Both the position numbers and the translations under genes were made by a program. A model generated the notes under the pieces. That model made no database searches. It was not told the DNA's origin and worked only from the letters and a program-made list of their open reading frames with translations. Below, in pieces: positions 51,550-62,899 of a DNA stretch of 64,000 bases (positions within the stretch are counted from its first letter, which is position 1; each line of letters opens with the position of its first letter). Source of the stretch: Clytia hemisphaerica (taxonomy: Eukaryota; Cnidaria; Hydrozoa; Leptothecata; Clytiidae); NCBI GenBank assembly GCA_902728285.1, contig CACVBU010000050.1, positions 248,001-312,000 of the forward strand. Reading direction: 5' to 3'.

Positions 51550-53630
51550 ATTTGGCTATTTCCTATTAAGCTAGTGTCCATAATCACTAATCACAATCAT
51601 GGTCAAAAATTACAATCTGCGCAAAGATTATTACAAACTGGCGCAGGTATTACGAATCTGCAGAAAAAGTTTTACTTAATAAATTGAAGTTGCGATTAGA
51701 ATTGTTTGATACTCAAAGTTTCACGCAACTTTTCGTTACGATCTTCATTCAAAAATTCTATATCATTCGATCAGCTGAAGAACATAGAAAACATCTCACA
51801 AAGTCTCAGAAAATCAGAAAAACTACAAACTAGAGACTGAAAAATACGAAATAAGTCCGGAAAAATTTTGCAAATTTGCGCAACTTTTGCGACTATAGTT
51901 ATTCGAAGTTCCAAATGAGATAAGAATTTACTTCGAACAACCGGGAGTTCAAAAAACTGCAAAAAATTCAAACAATAGAATAAGATTTTTTTTTTTAACT
52001 GACTACTATAAGTTCAAAAAACTGCAAAATTCATTTTCCCACCAGATTCTAAACTTAACCTTAATTGGAGGGGCTTTTCTGAAATAATTGAGGCATTTCA
52101 GTTCAGTTGAGCGTAATAAACACAAAGAAATTGCTTGAATAACGATATAGCCCTGAATATTGAAACCTGATTTTTAAAGGAACAAAAAAATATTTCAATC
52201 GCAGAAAATTAATGTTCTCATTCCACGATCTCCCAATAATAAATATTAGAATAACTGAAAGTGATTTAGCCTATAATGTACCCCAAGGGGAATAGAAATC
52301 ACTTCGAATAAGTGAAAGTTCAGATAACTGAAGTTCGAATAACCGAGAGTGTTTTTGTCTGAGTTGGGTAAGCAGATCCAAGGGGAACGCATGAATTATT
52401 CGAATAAGTGCAGGTTCGAATAATCGTCTACTGTATTTGCACGAAAGATAACACGACAGATGGTAACCTGTTTCCTGCTCTGGTGAGGGCTTGAATATAA
52501 ATATTTTTTTGTTCCTGAAAATATAGTTTAAGAGCTCTGACCATAATCGAAAAAATGCTTTTACTATTTGAACACAAAAGTTATGTTTTAGGGGTGTATT
52601 AACACTGTTGCTTGAAATTTGCTTGAAATATGTGCAAGATCTCCTCCTCAGCCTGTTATTATCTTAACTTTACACGATGGCGTGATCATATCTTAAGCCA
52701 ACTTCAAGCAAAAACCATTTCTCTTAGGGTCTAAATAAACACCCCCGCTTTTTAATTCTTTTTAATTTTTCGCGAATACTATTTTCGAATAGTATTTTCC
52801 AACCCTCTCCCCCCCCCCGTTTATTAATTTTTAGATTTTTTTTTCAACTTTCAAAGAGAAGGTTATTATTCTGCTCTAATAGCCTGATTTTAGCCTGTAT
52901 TTACCCCCGGCATTTAGGTCCCCCGGTTTATTAAAATTTTGAAAATTTTCCAACCCCCCCCGTTTATTTGACAGTTGAAAGTTGAAATACTTTTCTTTGC
53001 AAAAGTCTTCATTTTCCTCTTTGTCAAATTTTCTCATTCCATTTCATTTATCCACTTCAACAGAACAGAAACTAACAGAAAATTTATAACATGTCAAAGT
53101 TTTGTTATAACTACATCAGGCAGAAATTTATATTTTGTACATGACAAAAATTTATGGTCAGAGCCCAAGAATCAAATCGAAGAATATAAACAATAGAACT
53201 AGCAAAAAACTAGCAATAGAACTAGCAAAAAATGATCTTCCAACAGAAGGCAAGTTAATTGCCGCAAGAGTTACGTCATGCACTCCACCGCAGCGCACAA
53301 CGAAGCGTGTTTCAATGAATATCATTAATTATAAGAATATCTTATGTGCTTACCTTCAGTAAACTTTGAGTGCTTCATTGAAAATGAAGAAGGTAAGAAG
53401 ATAAAAAATGCACTGGATAATTTTCATTATAACAGTTTGGTCAATCATCGCTGAAAGTTTGAAAAAGTTTTTCCGACGCAAAAAAAAATCTCAGCCAATT
53501 AAAAGCACAGTGTGTTTATACTTACTATGTTTGCTACATCGTTGAGGCTAAATAAATGCGAAAAGACACGAACGCCATTTTTTAATGAGTGGTGTTATGA
53601 TTTTTTTGATTGCGGCCGCGTACAGGAACT
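51550..53630. other. Gene-free repeat-like DNA
   Basis: From about 51710 to 52435 the words ATTCGAA/CGAATAA recur (for example 'cgaataagtgaaagttcagataactgaagttcgaataaccg'). At 52740-52980 C runs alternate with GTTTATTAATTTT-like words, similar to the 55502-55702 and 39093 elements. No gene. Confidence 0.45.
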
Positions 53631-53642
53631 CGCCAAATGTTC

Positions 53643-54036
53643 TAGTCTAGCAAGCTAGACGACTAATTCATACATAGTAGAAATAAAGCAAAAAGTAATG
53701 AATGGAACAATTTTAGTCGTCTAGAAACCTTTGTGTACTAACTCCAAATAAAAGAAAAGTGTCAATATTGCAATTATAATTTTTTCCTGCTCAAAATAAT
53801 TCTTGAGAAAAAAAATATGTGTGGATTTGTGTATTGAAAGTTTTTCATTTGAGTTGATTTCGTTTTGAGAGTTTGTTGTTGCTTGATAAATTGTTTTCTC
53901 GCTAAGCAAGTTTCTGAGTAGCTAGCCCCTGTATCTATAAGGCTTGAACACCGGATTCTTCCAGTCGTTTATACAAACTAAATCCCGTATTACTATTATT
54001 ATTAGTATTACACGCATTATAAACGACTCCAGTCTA
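53643..54036. mobile_element. MITE with 9-bp target duplication (MULE-like), copy 2
   Basis: 394 bp, same ends and interior as 3153-3559 with a few substitutions and a shorter ATTATTATTAGTATTA tract near the right end. It is flanked by CAAATGTTC at 53634-53642 and 54037-54045. Confidence 0.85.
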
Positions 54037-54195
54037 CAAATGTTCCTAACTGGAATTCTTTTGCTAACCAATTTATACAGAACTATCTTTTCTCTTGCTT
54101 CTTTCAGTTAAATAACAAGTAGACCTACAGATATTGTGTATAATATTCTCTGTAGTCAATTTTGAACACTCAAGAGGAGAAAGAGACTTCTATTT

Positions 54196-54337
54196 TCTCT
54201 CGAAAGTGTATATACATATATGGATTTGAGAAGTGAATGAAACTCATCAAGACAAGAAAGACTTGTTCATCTCTCGAAAGTGTGCATATATGGATCTGAG
54301 AAGTGAATGAAACTCATCAAGACAAGAAAGCATCGTT
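54196..54337 (+). repeat. Tandem duplication of ~72 bp
   Basis: Two copies of 'ctctcgaaagtgt...tggat(t/c)tgagaagtg', each ending in AATGAAACTCATCAAGACAA, lie head to tail. No gene is linked to it. Confidence 0.8.
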
Positions 54338-54339
54338 CA

Positions 54340-55500
54340 AAGAAAATCTTCATGGTTTGTTCTTCAAGATGGGACATTTTTGTTCATCCAATGATTTTTT
54401 TTAATTCAACTCTGGAGACTGTAGTCTACATAACTTCAGAATACTTTGAAATAATTGTGGAAAGCGGATATTATTTTCTCGATAAAAGCACTGTATCATG
54501 AGATTTTGCGAACCAAAATAATATGAAGTGAAAAGTAACTCTACGATGAACGAAAAACTCTGGTTCTGAGCATATTAAACTGATTTGGAATTTTATGAAA
54601 TAATGTTGAGGAAGTAAGACATATTGATTTGATTGAATTTAAAATCCTGTGACTATCATTGGAAATTAAGATCAAACCATCGATCAAGGGACTTTGTCTT
54701 CTTGTGCTTCTGGCATGGTTCGACTCTGAAACTACATATCTCTCCACCTTTTTTGAAAGTCTTCGTACATGCCATGATTTGGGAACAGTTGAACATATTT
54801 TTCATGTACCAGTTTGTTTCATGATGGATGGACACAGCTGCAATTTTTATAGTGGTATGGATATGCTGCTGTAAGAAGAACTGTTTACATTTTAATTACG
54901 TTGTTAACTTTGAATATGGAATATTGTGATTGTTGTTGTATGAAGTGACGATAGATACATATAGTCAATGATAAAATTTAAAGACATTAAAAAACAATTT
55001 CTGCTAAAAGGAAGTTTTTTTTCACCAACAGTTTTGATAAAGTTTTATTTACTAGGCATCTTTTTTCCCTATGAAGTGCTTTTTGTGAAAAATTCTCTTG
55101 AGAGTGCTTTTCTTGAGAATTTTTTGTGAATGGAAAGAAATATTTTGAAAGGCAACTTCAAAAAAAGAGATCATATTATTATTCAAATACTTTTGCATCA
55201 CTCTTGATATTAGTGAAGCCATGAAGAATTTGTAAATACTTTATAAAGTTATCAAAATCACAATGTATATACAGGAATTTTGTGATATGATGTTATTTTT
55301 TTTCAAAAATGTTTTTTTGCTTAGTTTACTATTTGTTATTTTGCTCATCTGCTCATGATGAAACAAAAAGAAAACAAAACAAAAACTGTTTATATATTAT
55401 CTTCTCATCTCACAATCTCTTTGTCTATAGAAAAACTCTTGTGTAGTATTTACAGTTGTGAATCAATTTTGGCATAGCAAAACAGAAAATTTCCTTCGTA
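54340..55500. other. No gene seen
   Basis: AT-rich DNA with short frames on both strands (54307-54501, 54541-54874) that overlap one another and carry no motif; I do not treat them as genes. Confidence 0.4.
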
Positions 55501-55501
55501 T

Positions 55502-55702
55502 TACTCTCGGGTACCTAATAGCCGGGGGGTTTGGAATAAGCAGGGGGGTTGGAAAAAATCTCAAAATTTAATAAGCGGGGGGGGGGGTTGGAATAAAAAT
55601 GTCCTGGGTGGAAAATGTTCGAAAAGGAGGCTGATATAGCAGAATTAGGGCAAAAGAAAAATTAATTAGCGAGCCCCCCCGGCTATTAGGTACCCGAGAG
55701 TA
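55502..55702. mobile_element. MITE, ends TACTCTCGGGTACCTAATAG, 4-bp target duplication
   Basis: A 201-bp element with a ~28-bp nearly perfect inverted end (TACTCTCGGGTACCTAATAG followed by CCGGGGGG, and the mirror at 55675-55702). It is flanked by GTAT on both sides (55498-55501 and 55703-55706). The interior repeats G-run plus 'ttggaataa' words. Confidence 0.8.
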
Positions 55703-55714
55703 GTATGATACAAG

Positions 55715-57412
55715 ACATTTTCGTACGATGGTCCCTTAATCTCACCACGCACTTCCAGTTCTTATAAAATTTGTGAACTAGAACTGTCTAGGGTCATGGC
55801 CCAGAAGGCTCACGAGCCACTGCGCACTTCCGAGTTTTTTTGTGACGACACTGCGCACTTCTAAAAATATTTTAGAGACGCAAAAGTCCCCCTCAAAAGA
55901 TAGCCGTTTCTGGTCAGCAAAATAGATACCGAGTTTTAATAAATGGAGTTGATGATGATAATATAGCGAAGAGGCTCTGAAATCCCGAGTTATTTTTCTC
56001 GAGTTAAAAAACCTAGTTATAAAGAAAACGAGTTATGTTCGGAAATAATGACGTCATTTTGTACCTTCTATATGACGTCATTCTCAATTTCGTAGCTCGG
56101 TTTTTTTCCTTGACTTTAAAATTTCGAGTTATTTCTGGTAATTTAACTAGAGTATTTTTTGTCCCTTTAAATTTTTGAGATATTTCTCGTTTTTTAACTC
56201 GGTTTATTTTCGTTCTTTTAGATTTTCGAGCTACTTTCCTTCCTGTAGATTCTCGAGTTATTTTGGCGCTCCCAGCAGAAGGCTCAAAAACACGCACTTC
56301 TAGTTTTCCAAAGTCAATATTTGGTCACTTTTTTCCCCCCGATTTAAGCCCGAAAATTCCCCAATACACCTTATCGGGAATTCCACCTCCTCGCGTTGTT
56401 GCTACGCAACACTTATTGGAAGGTAAACAAAGCGCGATATTGCGGTTTTCAGGCAAAAAGCCTTACAAAACACCCAGAATATTGATGCCAAAAGAGCCTC
56501 CAAATCAAAAGTTTTTCTCTTTCTTAAAGCTTCTGCTAGCATCTTGAAAGCTTTGTTTTGTTTGTTTTTTTCAAATTCAGTGTATTTTTAGGAACATATA
56601 AACAAGCCAGATATAAGCAAATGAGTTCTTGTTTTACGCGGGAACTTTTAGCGCTACTCGCGCTACCATTGGTCCCATTTATGTTTACCTCCCAATTTCA
56701 ACGGATCCATTTTAGCGCGATTGTTTTTGTGGAATTTCCGATAAGGTGTATTTTTGCCACTGGGGGGAAATCTTGCTGACCAGCACTTACAATCAGGGAC
56801 AAAATACTTGGCACAAAAGGGAAATTCACCGGGGTGTTTTGAAACCACAATCGATTTGTAAGTGCTCTAAAGTAGGTTCGAAGGGTAGAGTTTTAACTCT
56901 GAGTTTTAACGCTAGACTTAACACTTAGGACCTTAGGATCTGAGGATCCAAAAGTTTAAAAATGGTCCAGTAGGGCTTGAAATATAGCCTAGAAACCAAT
57001 AAATCCCTCCCAGATCGAAATAATCGATGAAATCAAGTTGAGGGCCTGAAACTGACATTCTCGCTCGAACTTCAATTTTCGAAAAATGTTAAATTAGCCA
57101 AAAGTGCAAATATATTATGGCACGGATTGTAACTCGGAAATTTTAACCTGTAACTCTTGATATGAACAACTTGAAAATGTTAACTCATTTTGCGTAACTC
57201 GACATTCACTTTAAAGACCGAAAAAAATTCATCGCGCGGGCTGCTCGCTTGGAAATTTCCCACCCTGACAAAAAGTCAGAAGTGCGCAGTGTCACTTGAG
57301 CCTTATGGGCCATTGACCCTAGGCAGTTCTAGTTCACAAATTTTATAAGAACTGGAATTGCGTAAAAACTAGAAGTGCGTGTTTTGAGCCTTCTGGGCCA
57401 TCGTAATTTTCG
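55715..57412. mobile_element. 1.7-kb inverted-repeat element of 'gcgcacttc' and 'cgagttat' words
   Basis: The ends are inverted over ~130 bp (TACGATGG...CACGCACTTCCAGTTC, TTATAAAATTTGTGAACTAG, AACTG followed by CTAGGGTCA). A second inverted pair lies inside (ATACACCTTATCGG-GAATTCCAC at 56360 and its mirror near 56735). Between them CGAGTTAT and relatives recur. No intact gene; it is a non-autonomous or decayed element. Confidence 0.65.
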
Positions 57413-57414
57413 TT

Positions 57415-58025
57415 CTCCTCCCAACTTCCAAACTTTTTATGTCGCAAATTATTTTTCGGTTTGTTTATATTACGAAAACGAAAGTGAAAATCCCGTTCGA
57501 CCAATCAAATTGCAAACTTTTGATCGCGCTCGACCAATCAAATTCCAGACACGTGACCATAACATTTTGATTTGCGTAGTATAGCAAGGAAAATTTTGAC
57601 ATGTGCTCGGACAACAACACATGGAGACAGGATGGAGATCCCCCATGGGATGGAGATAGGCTTAAGTTTCTTCCAAAAGCTGTGAAAAAAACGAAAAATT
57701 TGGTATCAGCTTCAATTTACAACAATTACATTAAGCATTACCTCTGTTAATTATATTGTCTTTAGTCTCCCAAAGATTAAAGAATAAAGCAAGGGTGTAT
57801 AACCCCTACAATTAAGCACAGAAGAATAACAACAGAGAGAAAGATATTTAGGATTATTCTTAGACTAGAAAGTACTCCTGGTGGCTGAACTTTGCTTTCT
57901 CTGATAATTTTAGAGCGTCATCCAGTCTATCAATAAGCACTGTGGAGTAGATTTATTCTAAAAACGTCAGAAAAATAAAAAAGCTATGATGTTTATCGGG
58001 CCTTAAAAAATGATATTTTACAGAA
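57415..58025. other. No gene seen
   Basis: A short direct repeat TCGACCAATCAAATT (57498 and 57530) is the only structure noticed. Confidence 0.4.
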
Positions 58026-58104
58026 CGATGTTAAATATCCCGATAAACCGGCATTGGATCCCGGCTGTATAAACCGGTCGTCTGGCTCGACGCTTCGATC
58101 TGAT

Positions 58105-58290
58105 CGTTCGATATTACGACCCGACCTTTTGACATTACGAACCGACCTTTTGATATTACGACCCGACCCTTTGATATTACGACCCGACCCTTTGATATTA
58201 CGACCCGACCCTTTGATATTACGAACTGACCTTTTGATATTACGACCCGACGGTTCGACCCGACGATCTGACAGTTTGACATTACGGCCT
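58105..58290. repeat. 21-bp minisatellite
   Basis: About eight units of GATATTACGACCCGACCCTTT with variants. Both strands stay open in one frame (58031-58333 minus, 58054-58317 plus), an effect of the 21-bp period and not evidence of genes. Confidence 0.9.
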
Positions 58291-58399
58291 GACGTTTTGA
58301 TTTTGACACCGATCTGACTTTATAATATTGCACACCCGGCTACAGTCATGTTTGTATACACTCGTTACCAGATTTCCAATCACCGGTCTTAATAACATA

Positions 58400-58545
58400 A
58401 TTTTAGGCGTTTTACGGACGCCTTTTAGACGTCCTGAAAAAACCAAGTCCATTAAAGACGTCTTAAGGACGTTGCGATTGGACGGGGATGGGCTTTGGAC
58501 AGGCGGACGTGATTTGGACGTCATATAGTCGTCCTCCGGAATTTC
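58400..58545. repeat. 'gacgtc' word-repeat stretch
   Basis: Variants of GGACG / GACGTC recur (acggacgcc, agacgtcctg, agacgtctta, aggacgttg, cggacgtg, ggacgtcat, agtcgtcc), ending near a 'gcccactgggtgg' phrase. It is similar in style to the ACGTT palindrome at 47706-47783. Confidence 0.45.
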
Positions 58546-58559
58546 TGTGCCCACTGGGT

Positions 58560-59090
58560 GGTCAGTCTGTAAAGAATAAATGTGATTGATGGCAAAAGTT
58601 TAGTTGATAAAACTAGCAAAGTTTCATTGTAATGGCTGCATATACTTTGTACTCTTTAAATAATTTTAATTTTGGTGGTGCATAGAGCAAGTTTCCTTCA
58701 AAACGGATGTTCTGTAAGAATGGGGGGGGGGGGGGAGATAAAATTCCATCATGGAAGGGGGATGGGCATATAGGGGGTGAAATAACCCTGGGGTTTAAAA
58801 AGCTAACAAGATGTGATGTGGTTAATTTTAATATGGTGCAGTGAGAGCTACAGATCAAATCTGTGTTTGGCTAGACCAACCAGTCTTTATGACTAACTTT
58901 ATAAAGATATAGTCTGTATTGCAATATTTCTTTCATAAAAGCATATCAAGTGTGTGTATTTTGAAAAAATCCTCTTGCAAATATTATTTTTTTAAGTCAG
59001 CTTATTCTAAAGCATTGCATGAAAATTGAAACCAACAATAGGTCTTTGTCAGCAAAAATAACCACTTTGCAGACAAAATTCTGCGGCCCA
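58560..59090. other. No gene seen
   Basis: AT-rich DNA with one long G run (58722-58736). No coding frame. Confidence 0.4.
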
Positions 59091-59094
59091 CTCG

Positions 59095-59245
59095 GAACTT
59101 TATTGAAGTCATTGCATTGAAGCAGTGAGACTAAACCGACGTCAGAAAAAAAAAACACTTTTGGGTCATTTGCAGCCCGCTAGCAAGGGTACTCAAAACT
59201 TGTTAAAGTCATTGCATTGAAGCGATAATACTTGGCTGACGCTAG
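59095..59245 (+). repeat. Diverged tandem duplication (~118 bp)
   Basis: Two copies share 'aaagtcattgcattgaagc' followed by '(c/t)tgacg(t/c)-agaaaaaaa'. Not linked to a gene. Confidence 0.6.
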
Positions 59246-59289
59246 AAAAAAACGTTGTTTGAATGTCTGATATGTATGATAATGGATAA

Positions 59290-59445
59290 TAATAGTAATA
59301 GCGTTAAGCTTTCGTTCGTTGTTGTCATTTATTCTGCCCTTCCAGTTTGATTATTAGCCCTCTAGTGCCATTCTCAGGTTAATAATCAAACTGCGCGGGC
59401 AGAAAATAACAACAACGACCTCAAACTGAACGCTATTGTTATAAT
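59290..59445. mobile_element. Palindromic MITE (~155 bp)
   Basis: The left arm (TAATAGCGTT, then CGTTGTTGTCATTTATTCTG and CAGTTTGATTATTA) is mirrored by the right arm (TAATAATCAAACTG, CAGAAAATAACAACAACG, AACGCTATTGTTA). Confidence 0.75.
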
Positions 59446-59449
59446 AAAT

Positions 59450-61940
59450 AATCAACATCTCCAGTCAAAATTTTGCTTTGATTGTAGTAAGTTAATCGAA
59501 ATTATCGCCTTTTTTCAATAATGACGTCATTTAAATTGTCTTTTTGACGTGTTTTTTCGATGTATTTTATAACGTCAAAATCAGTTTTTGACCAATATCT
59601 TCAGATTTGACTTAATGTAAATTTTTGACCCAGCACTTTTTGAAATCCTCTCGTTGATACGATTGTTTTGAGCTATATATGAGAGTTAACCCTATTCGGC
59701 CTAGGGGGGGGGTAATACACTCTTTTGCTCAGTTTGAAGAGCTCTATCATGTGATATAGGTCTTTTTTTTAATTTGAAGACCCCCCAAAAATCATGAATT
59801 TCCATTCCAGGCCTTGCAATTTTGGCTGAAAAGGCAAAAAATCGGTAATTACTCGTTACTTGCACGATAATATCGTGGAAACTTTTTGATTTTGGAATCT
59901 ACATATACTAATTCGTGAGTTTCCACCAAAAAAAGTTAGTTCTAAGATGTGTGTCACGAAAATTGTTTTCTAGCCACTTTTTTCGATCTCAGCAGCGGGA
60001 CTACATTGAAAAGGTAAAGTAACGTCTAAGGAGGCAGCTTAAGACCATGTTTAGATGTTACGATTATTCGTAACGTTTCGGTATGGCTCCTGTTACTGAC
60101 CGAGAGTGTTCATAATATTTTTGGAACGTTTTTCGGAACAAGAGAACGGAGCTCTTTTGTCCCGATCAATATAGCGGAGCAAAAACGTTTCGATGTGTTA
60201 TGCTTTGTAATGTCTTCTTTTTTTGAAGTTTCGAATTTTGACCTTCACACAGTTTTTACGAACCGTTTCGTTTCAAAACAATATGGAACCATAACGTTTG
60301 AACATGGTGTAAATATGCCTTATGCGGGAAGAAGATTTAAATTCAAACATAATTCCTTTTAAATGGTAATGATCTCGAAGGTGAAGGTAATACTCTAGTT
60401 CCAGAGATACGCAGAGTTGTATTTTTGCACTACGTCATATTACGTTTTTCTTACGTATCTTCTCCCCACGTCGGGTAGGGGATTTGATTTTCATACATAC
60501 CTTCATTTCTTCAAGATATATCAACGTATTCCGTAGATTAGTAATTTGCGGAATAAAATTCCGTAGTCCTTTTTAAAAGTCCTTTTTTATAAAAGGATGG
60601 AAAATGTTTTAAATTATTCGTGTTTTCACAAAAAGTTCTTATTTTAACCATTTCTTAAGTATTCTCGTCCATTTTTTCTTAAAATTTATTCTTATAGCCT
60701 ATGTTCCTAATATTTTGGTAATCAAAACCTGATGTTCTTAGATAGTTTGTTCTTATGAAAATCGTGTATCTGCCTTTGAAAAGTTACCTTAAAGTTATAT
60801 TACCATCGAACACACGTTTTTTATAAGGAACCTTAACTAACTTGGCATCAAGCCCAATTTTAGCCTCACAGCTCCTTATCAAGTCCCTTATTTACTTGGC
60901 TACTAAGTTTAGATTTGCTAAGTATGTAACTAATGTAGAAATATAACGATGGACTACAATACAGAAAAAGATGTTTATTGAATGTTGTTTCATCAATATT
61001 TTGTCAATTTTTTGTTTAGGCTTTTGTAAATGTGAGCAAATTCAGTTTAACTCTCTGTTCCTTAACTTATTTTCTTATTCTCCGCCTCAAGCTCCTTATA
61101 AACTTGTTCCTTAAATATAAAAAGAACGTGTACGATTTTTAATCGAAAGGCTTTCAGTAATTAACAAGAGTATTGTTTTCTCCAGTACAACTTCATTAAA
61201 GAAAATACACACTTTTTTCCCAAGAATACACTTTATAAGAATGTCCATAATGAAAATGGCCAAAAAATTAAGAATATGGTAAGAATATCACCATCATGGA
61301 ATTTAGCAAATGAACTTAACAATGCCATTTTAATGCATTTTAAACTGTAGATTGCCAATTTCGATCTTAACCTAAGAAGACCGTAAGATTATTTTTGGAT
61401 GATTTTCGCCCGAAAATTAAGAACATCCACAATGAAATGAAAAAACACCATTCTTATAAAAAAGCGTGTAGACCCGTTTGATTTAATTCAGAATTCCAGT
61501 TATCAAAGACGAGAGCTTTTTATTACATTTTTGTTATTTATAAATTATAAAATAAATTTTGTAAAAAAATCATTATTTTTTGATGACAAAAGATTTACAT
61601 TAATTTTGTGGGTGAAATTTACAAATAGTCACTAAAAAAAATTAAATAAAAAAGTGCAACATAATAATCTACATGTTTTTTATAAGAACGTCGAAAAATA
61701 TTGAACCTTTTGGACGTTATTAAATTTTTAGGGTTAAAACCTTGAAGCTCTTTTCCATTCATATTTCTGAAAGGTTGCATAAAAGTTGCACATTTTAGAG
61801 CTTGAGTAAACTAATAAGAAAAACGATGCTGCTTTAAAAATTATGCAATTCGTGACTCCAAACAAAAACTGAAATAATTATCTCGAAAATTCTATGTACT
61901 AACTAATTTCAACGATATTGATTAATTATTTGAGTATTGA
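59450..61940. repeat. Gene-free DNA with AAGAACA-family remnants
   Basis: No gene. 60625-60775 and 61200-61470 are decayed copies of the AAGAACA family (for example GTTTGTTCTTATGAAAATCG and GAACATCCACAATG ... TTCTTATAAAAAAGCGTGTA). A word like 'aacgtttcg' recurs at 60060-60300 (cgtaacgtttcgg, aaaacgtttcgatg, gaaccgtttcg, aacgtttgaac). Confidence 0.5.
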
Positions 61941-61950
61941 TATTTTAAGT

Positions 61951-62723
61951 TTAATCATCTGAAGAATCTTCAGTATCGGTGTCATCTGAAGAATCTTCAG
62001 TATCGGTGTCATCTGAAGAATCTTCAGTATCGGTTTCATCGGGAAAAATGTCTGCTTCTTTATTGTCAACAATCATGAGATTCATCATGCATCTCATGAT
62101 GAAGTTACATGGATGGTAATCAACTTTACCCGTGTTTCCATCCGTGATGATGATAATGACGTTCTTCCAGTCGAAACCGGAAATTAGTCTATAGTCCTCA
62201 ATCAATAAAATGTCTCCGTCTACGAGATATTGATATGGACTTTCACCTTCCTTGAAATCGTTATTAAGTTTTCCATACCTTTTCCATTTCAATTTCATCT
62301 TGTTCAATGTTTGAAAATCATCATCCTCGTATCGAATATCATATATCACTAGCACTCCATCGTTCGTGATCTTTCTCATTTCTTTGATGGCATCTTCAAA
62401 TGATTTGGAATGGTAGGGTTGCTTTCCATCAGGCTGGTTCGGTGGTGGAATATGCTTTCACAGTTTCTTAAATTCACGTCAAGTTCGAATTTCATGAAAT
62501 CGTTATACACCGAAAATTCTTCACCACCTGATAAAATTTCGAGATGACCCAATCCATCAGATGCAATCCAAATCACATCAACGTGTTTTTTGACTTTCAT
62601 TATCATTTTTTCCAATAGATTACTGGTAAGCCAACACTCATCGATGAATAATGCATTGATGTTTCCTGTTCGAATCCTTTTCACCAGCTTTTCAATTACC
62701 TCTTTAGGTTTCTTATCACCCAT
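61951..62723 (-). pseudogene. 3' exon of a UvrD/SF1-like NTPase gene, with frame change
   Basis: The exon starts after a good acceptor (TTTCTTTCAAACAG, reading the minus strand into 62723). The first frame (to 62376) contains INALFIDECWL, which looks like a Walker B DExx box, then DVIWIASDG and LDVNLRNCESI, which resembles the motif after Walker B in UvrD-type helicases (L-NYRS-I). The second frame (62379-61951) continues with VDGDILLIEDYRLISGFDWKN and VIIIITDG, close to the last motif of that family, and ends with three copies of DTEDSSDD. A frame change or short missed intron lies near 62379. Similar stand-alone NTPase-like proteins are common in cnidarians and molluscs. The 5' part lies outside the readable exons. 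Confidence 0.5.
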
Positions 62724-62774
62724 CTGTTTGAAAGAAAAGAAAAAGATTATTTTAAATAAATCTCTTCATTTTTC

Positions 62775-62830
62775 GTCCGAATCCTCTTCATCAGCTTCTC
62801 AATTTCATCTTTATGCTGTTTGTAAAAAAA
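62775..62830 (-). pseudogene. Duplicated exon fragment with splice acceptor
   Basis: Read on the minus strand, TTTTTTTACAAACAG is followed by a short stretch encoding KDEIEKLMKRIRT. This repeats KEVIEKLVKRIRT at the start of the neighbouring exon (62700-62665). So acceptor and first codons were duplicated just upstream of the real exon. Confidence 0.6.
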
Positions 62831-62899
62831 GAAATATTTTATTTCGAATAAATCTCTTTAAAAAATAGTTGAATTATGAGAGGTTGCAAAAAATCTACG

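Noticed and set aside
54541..54874. Overlapping frames of 63-71 residues
   Set aside because: They overlap on both strands, with no motif, no splice context and random-looking composition.
58031..58333. Open frames on both strands, 87 and 100 residues
   Set aside because: A 21-bp tandem repeat explains both.
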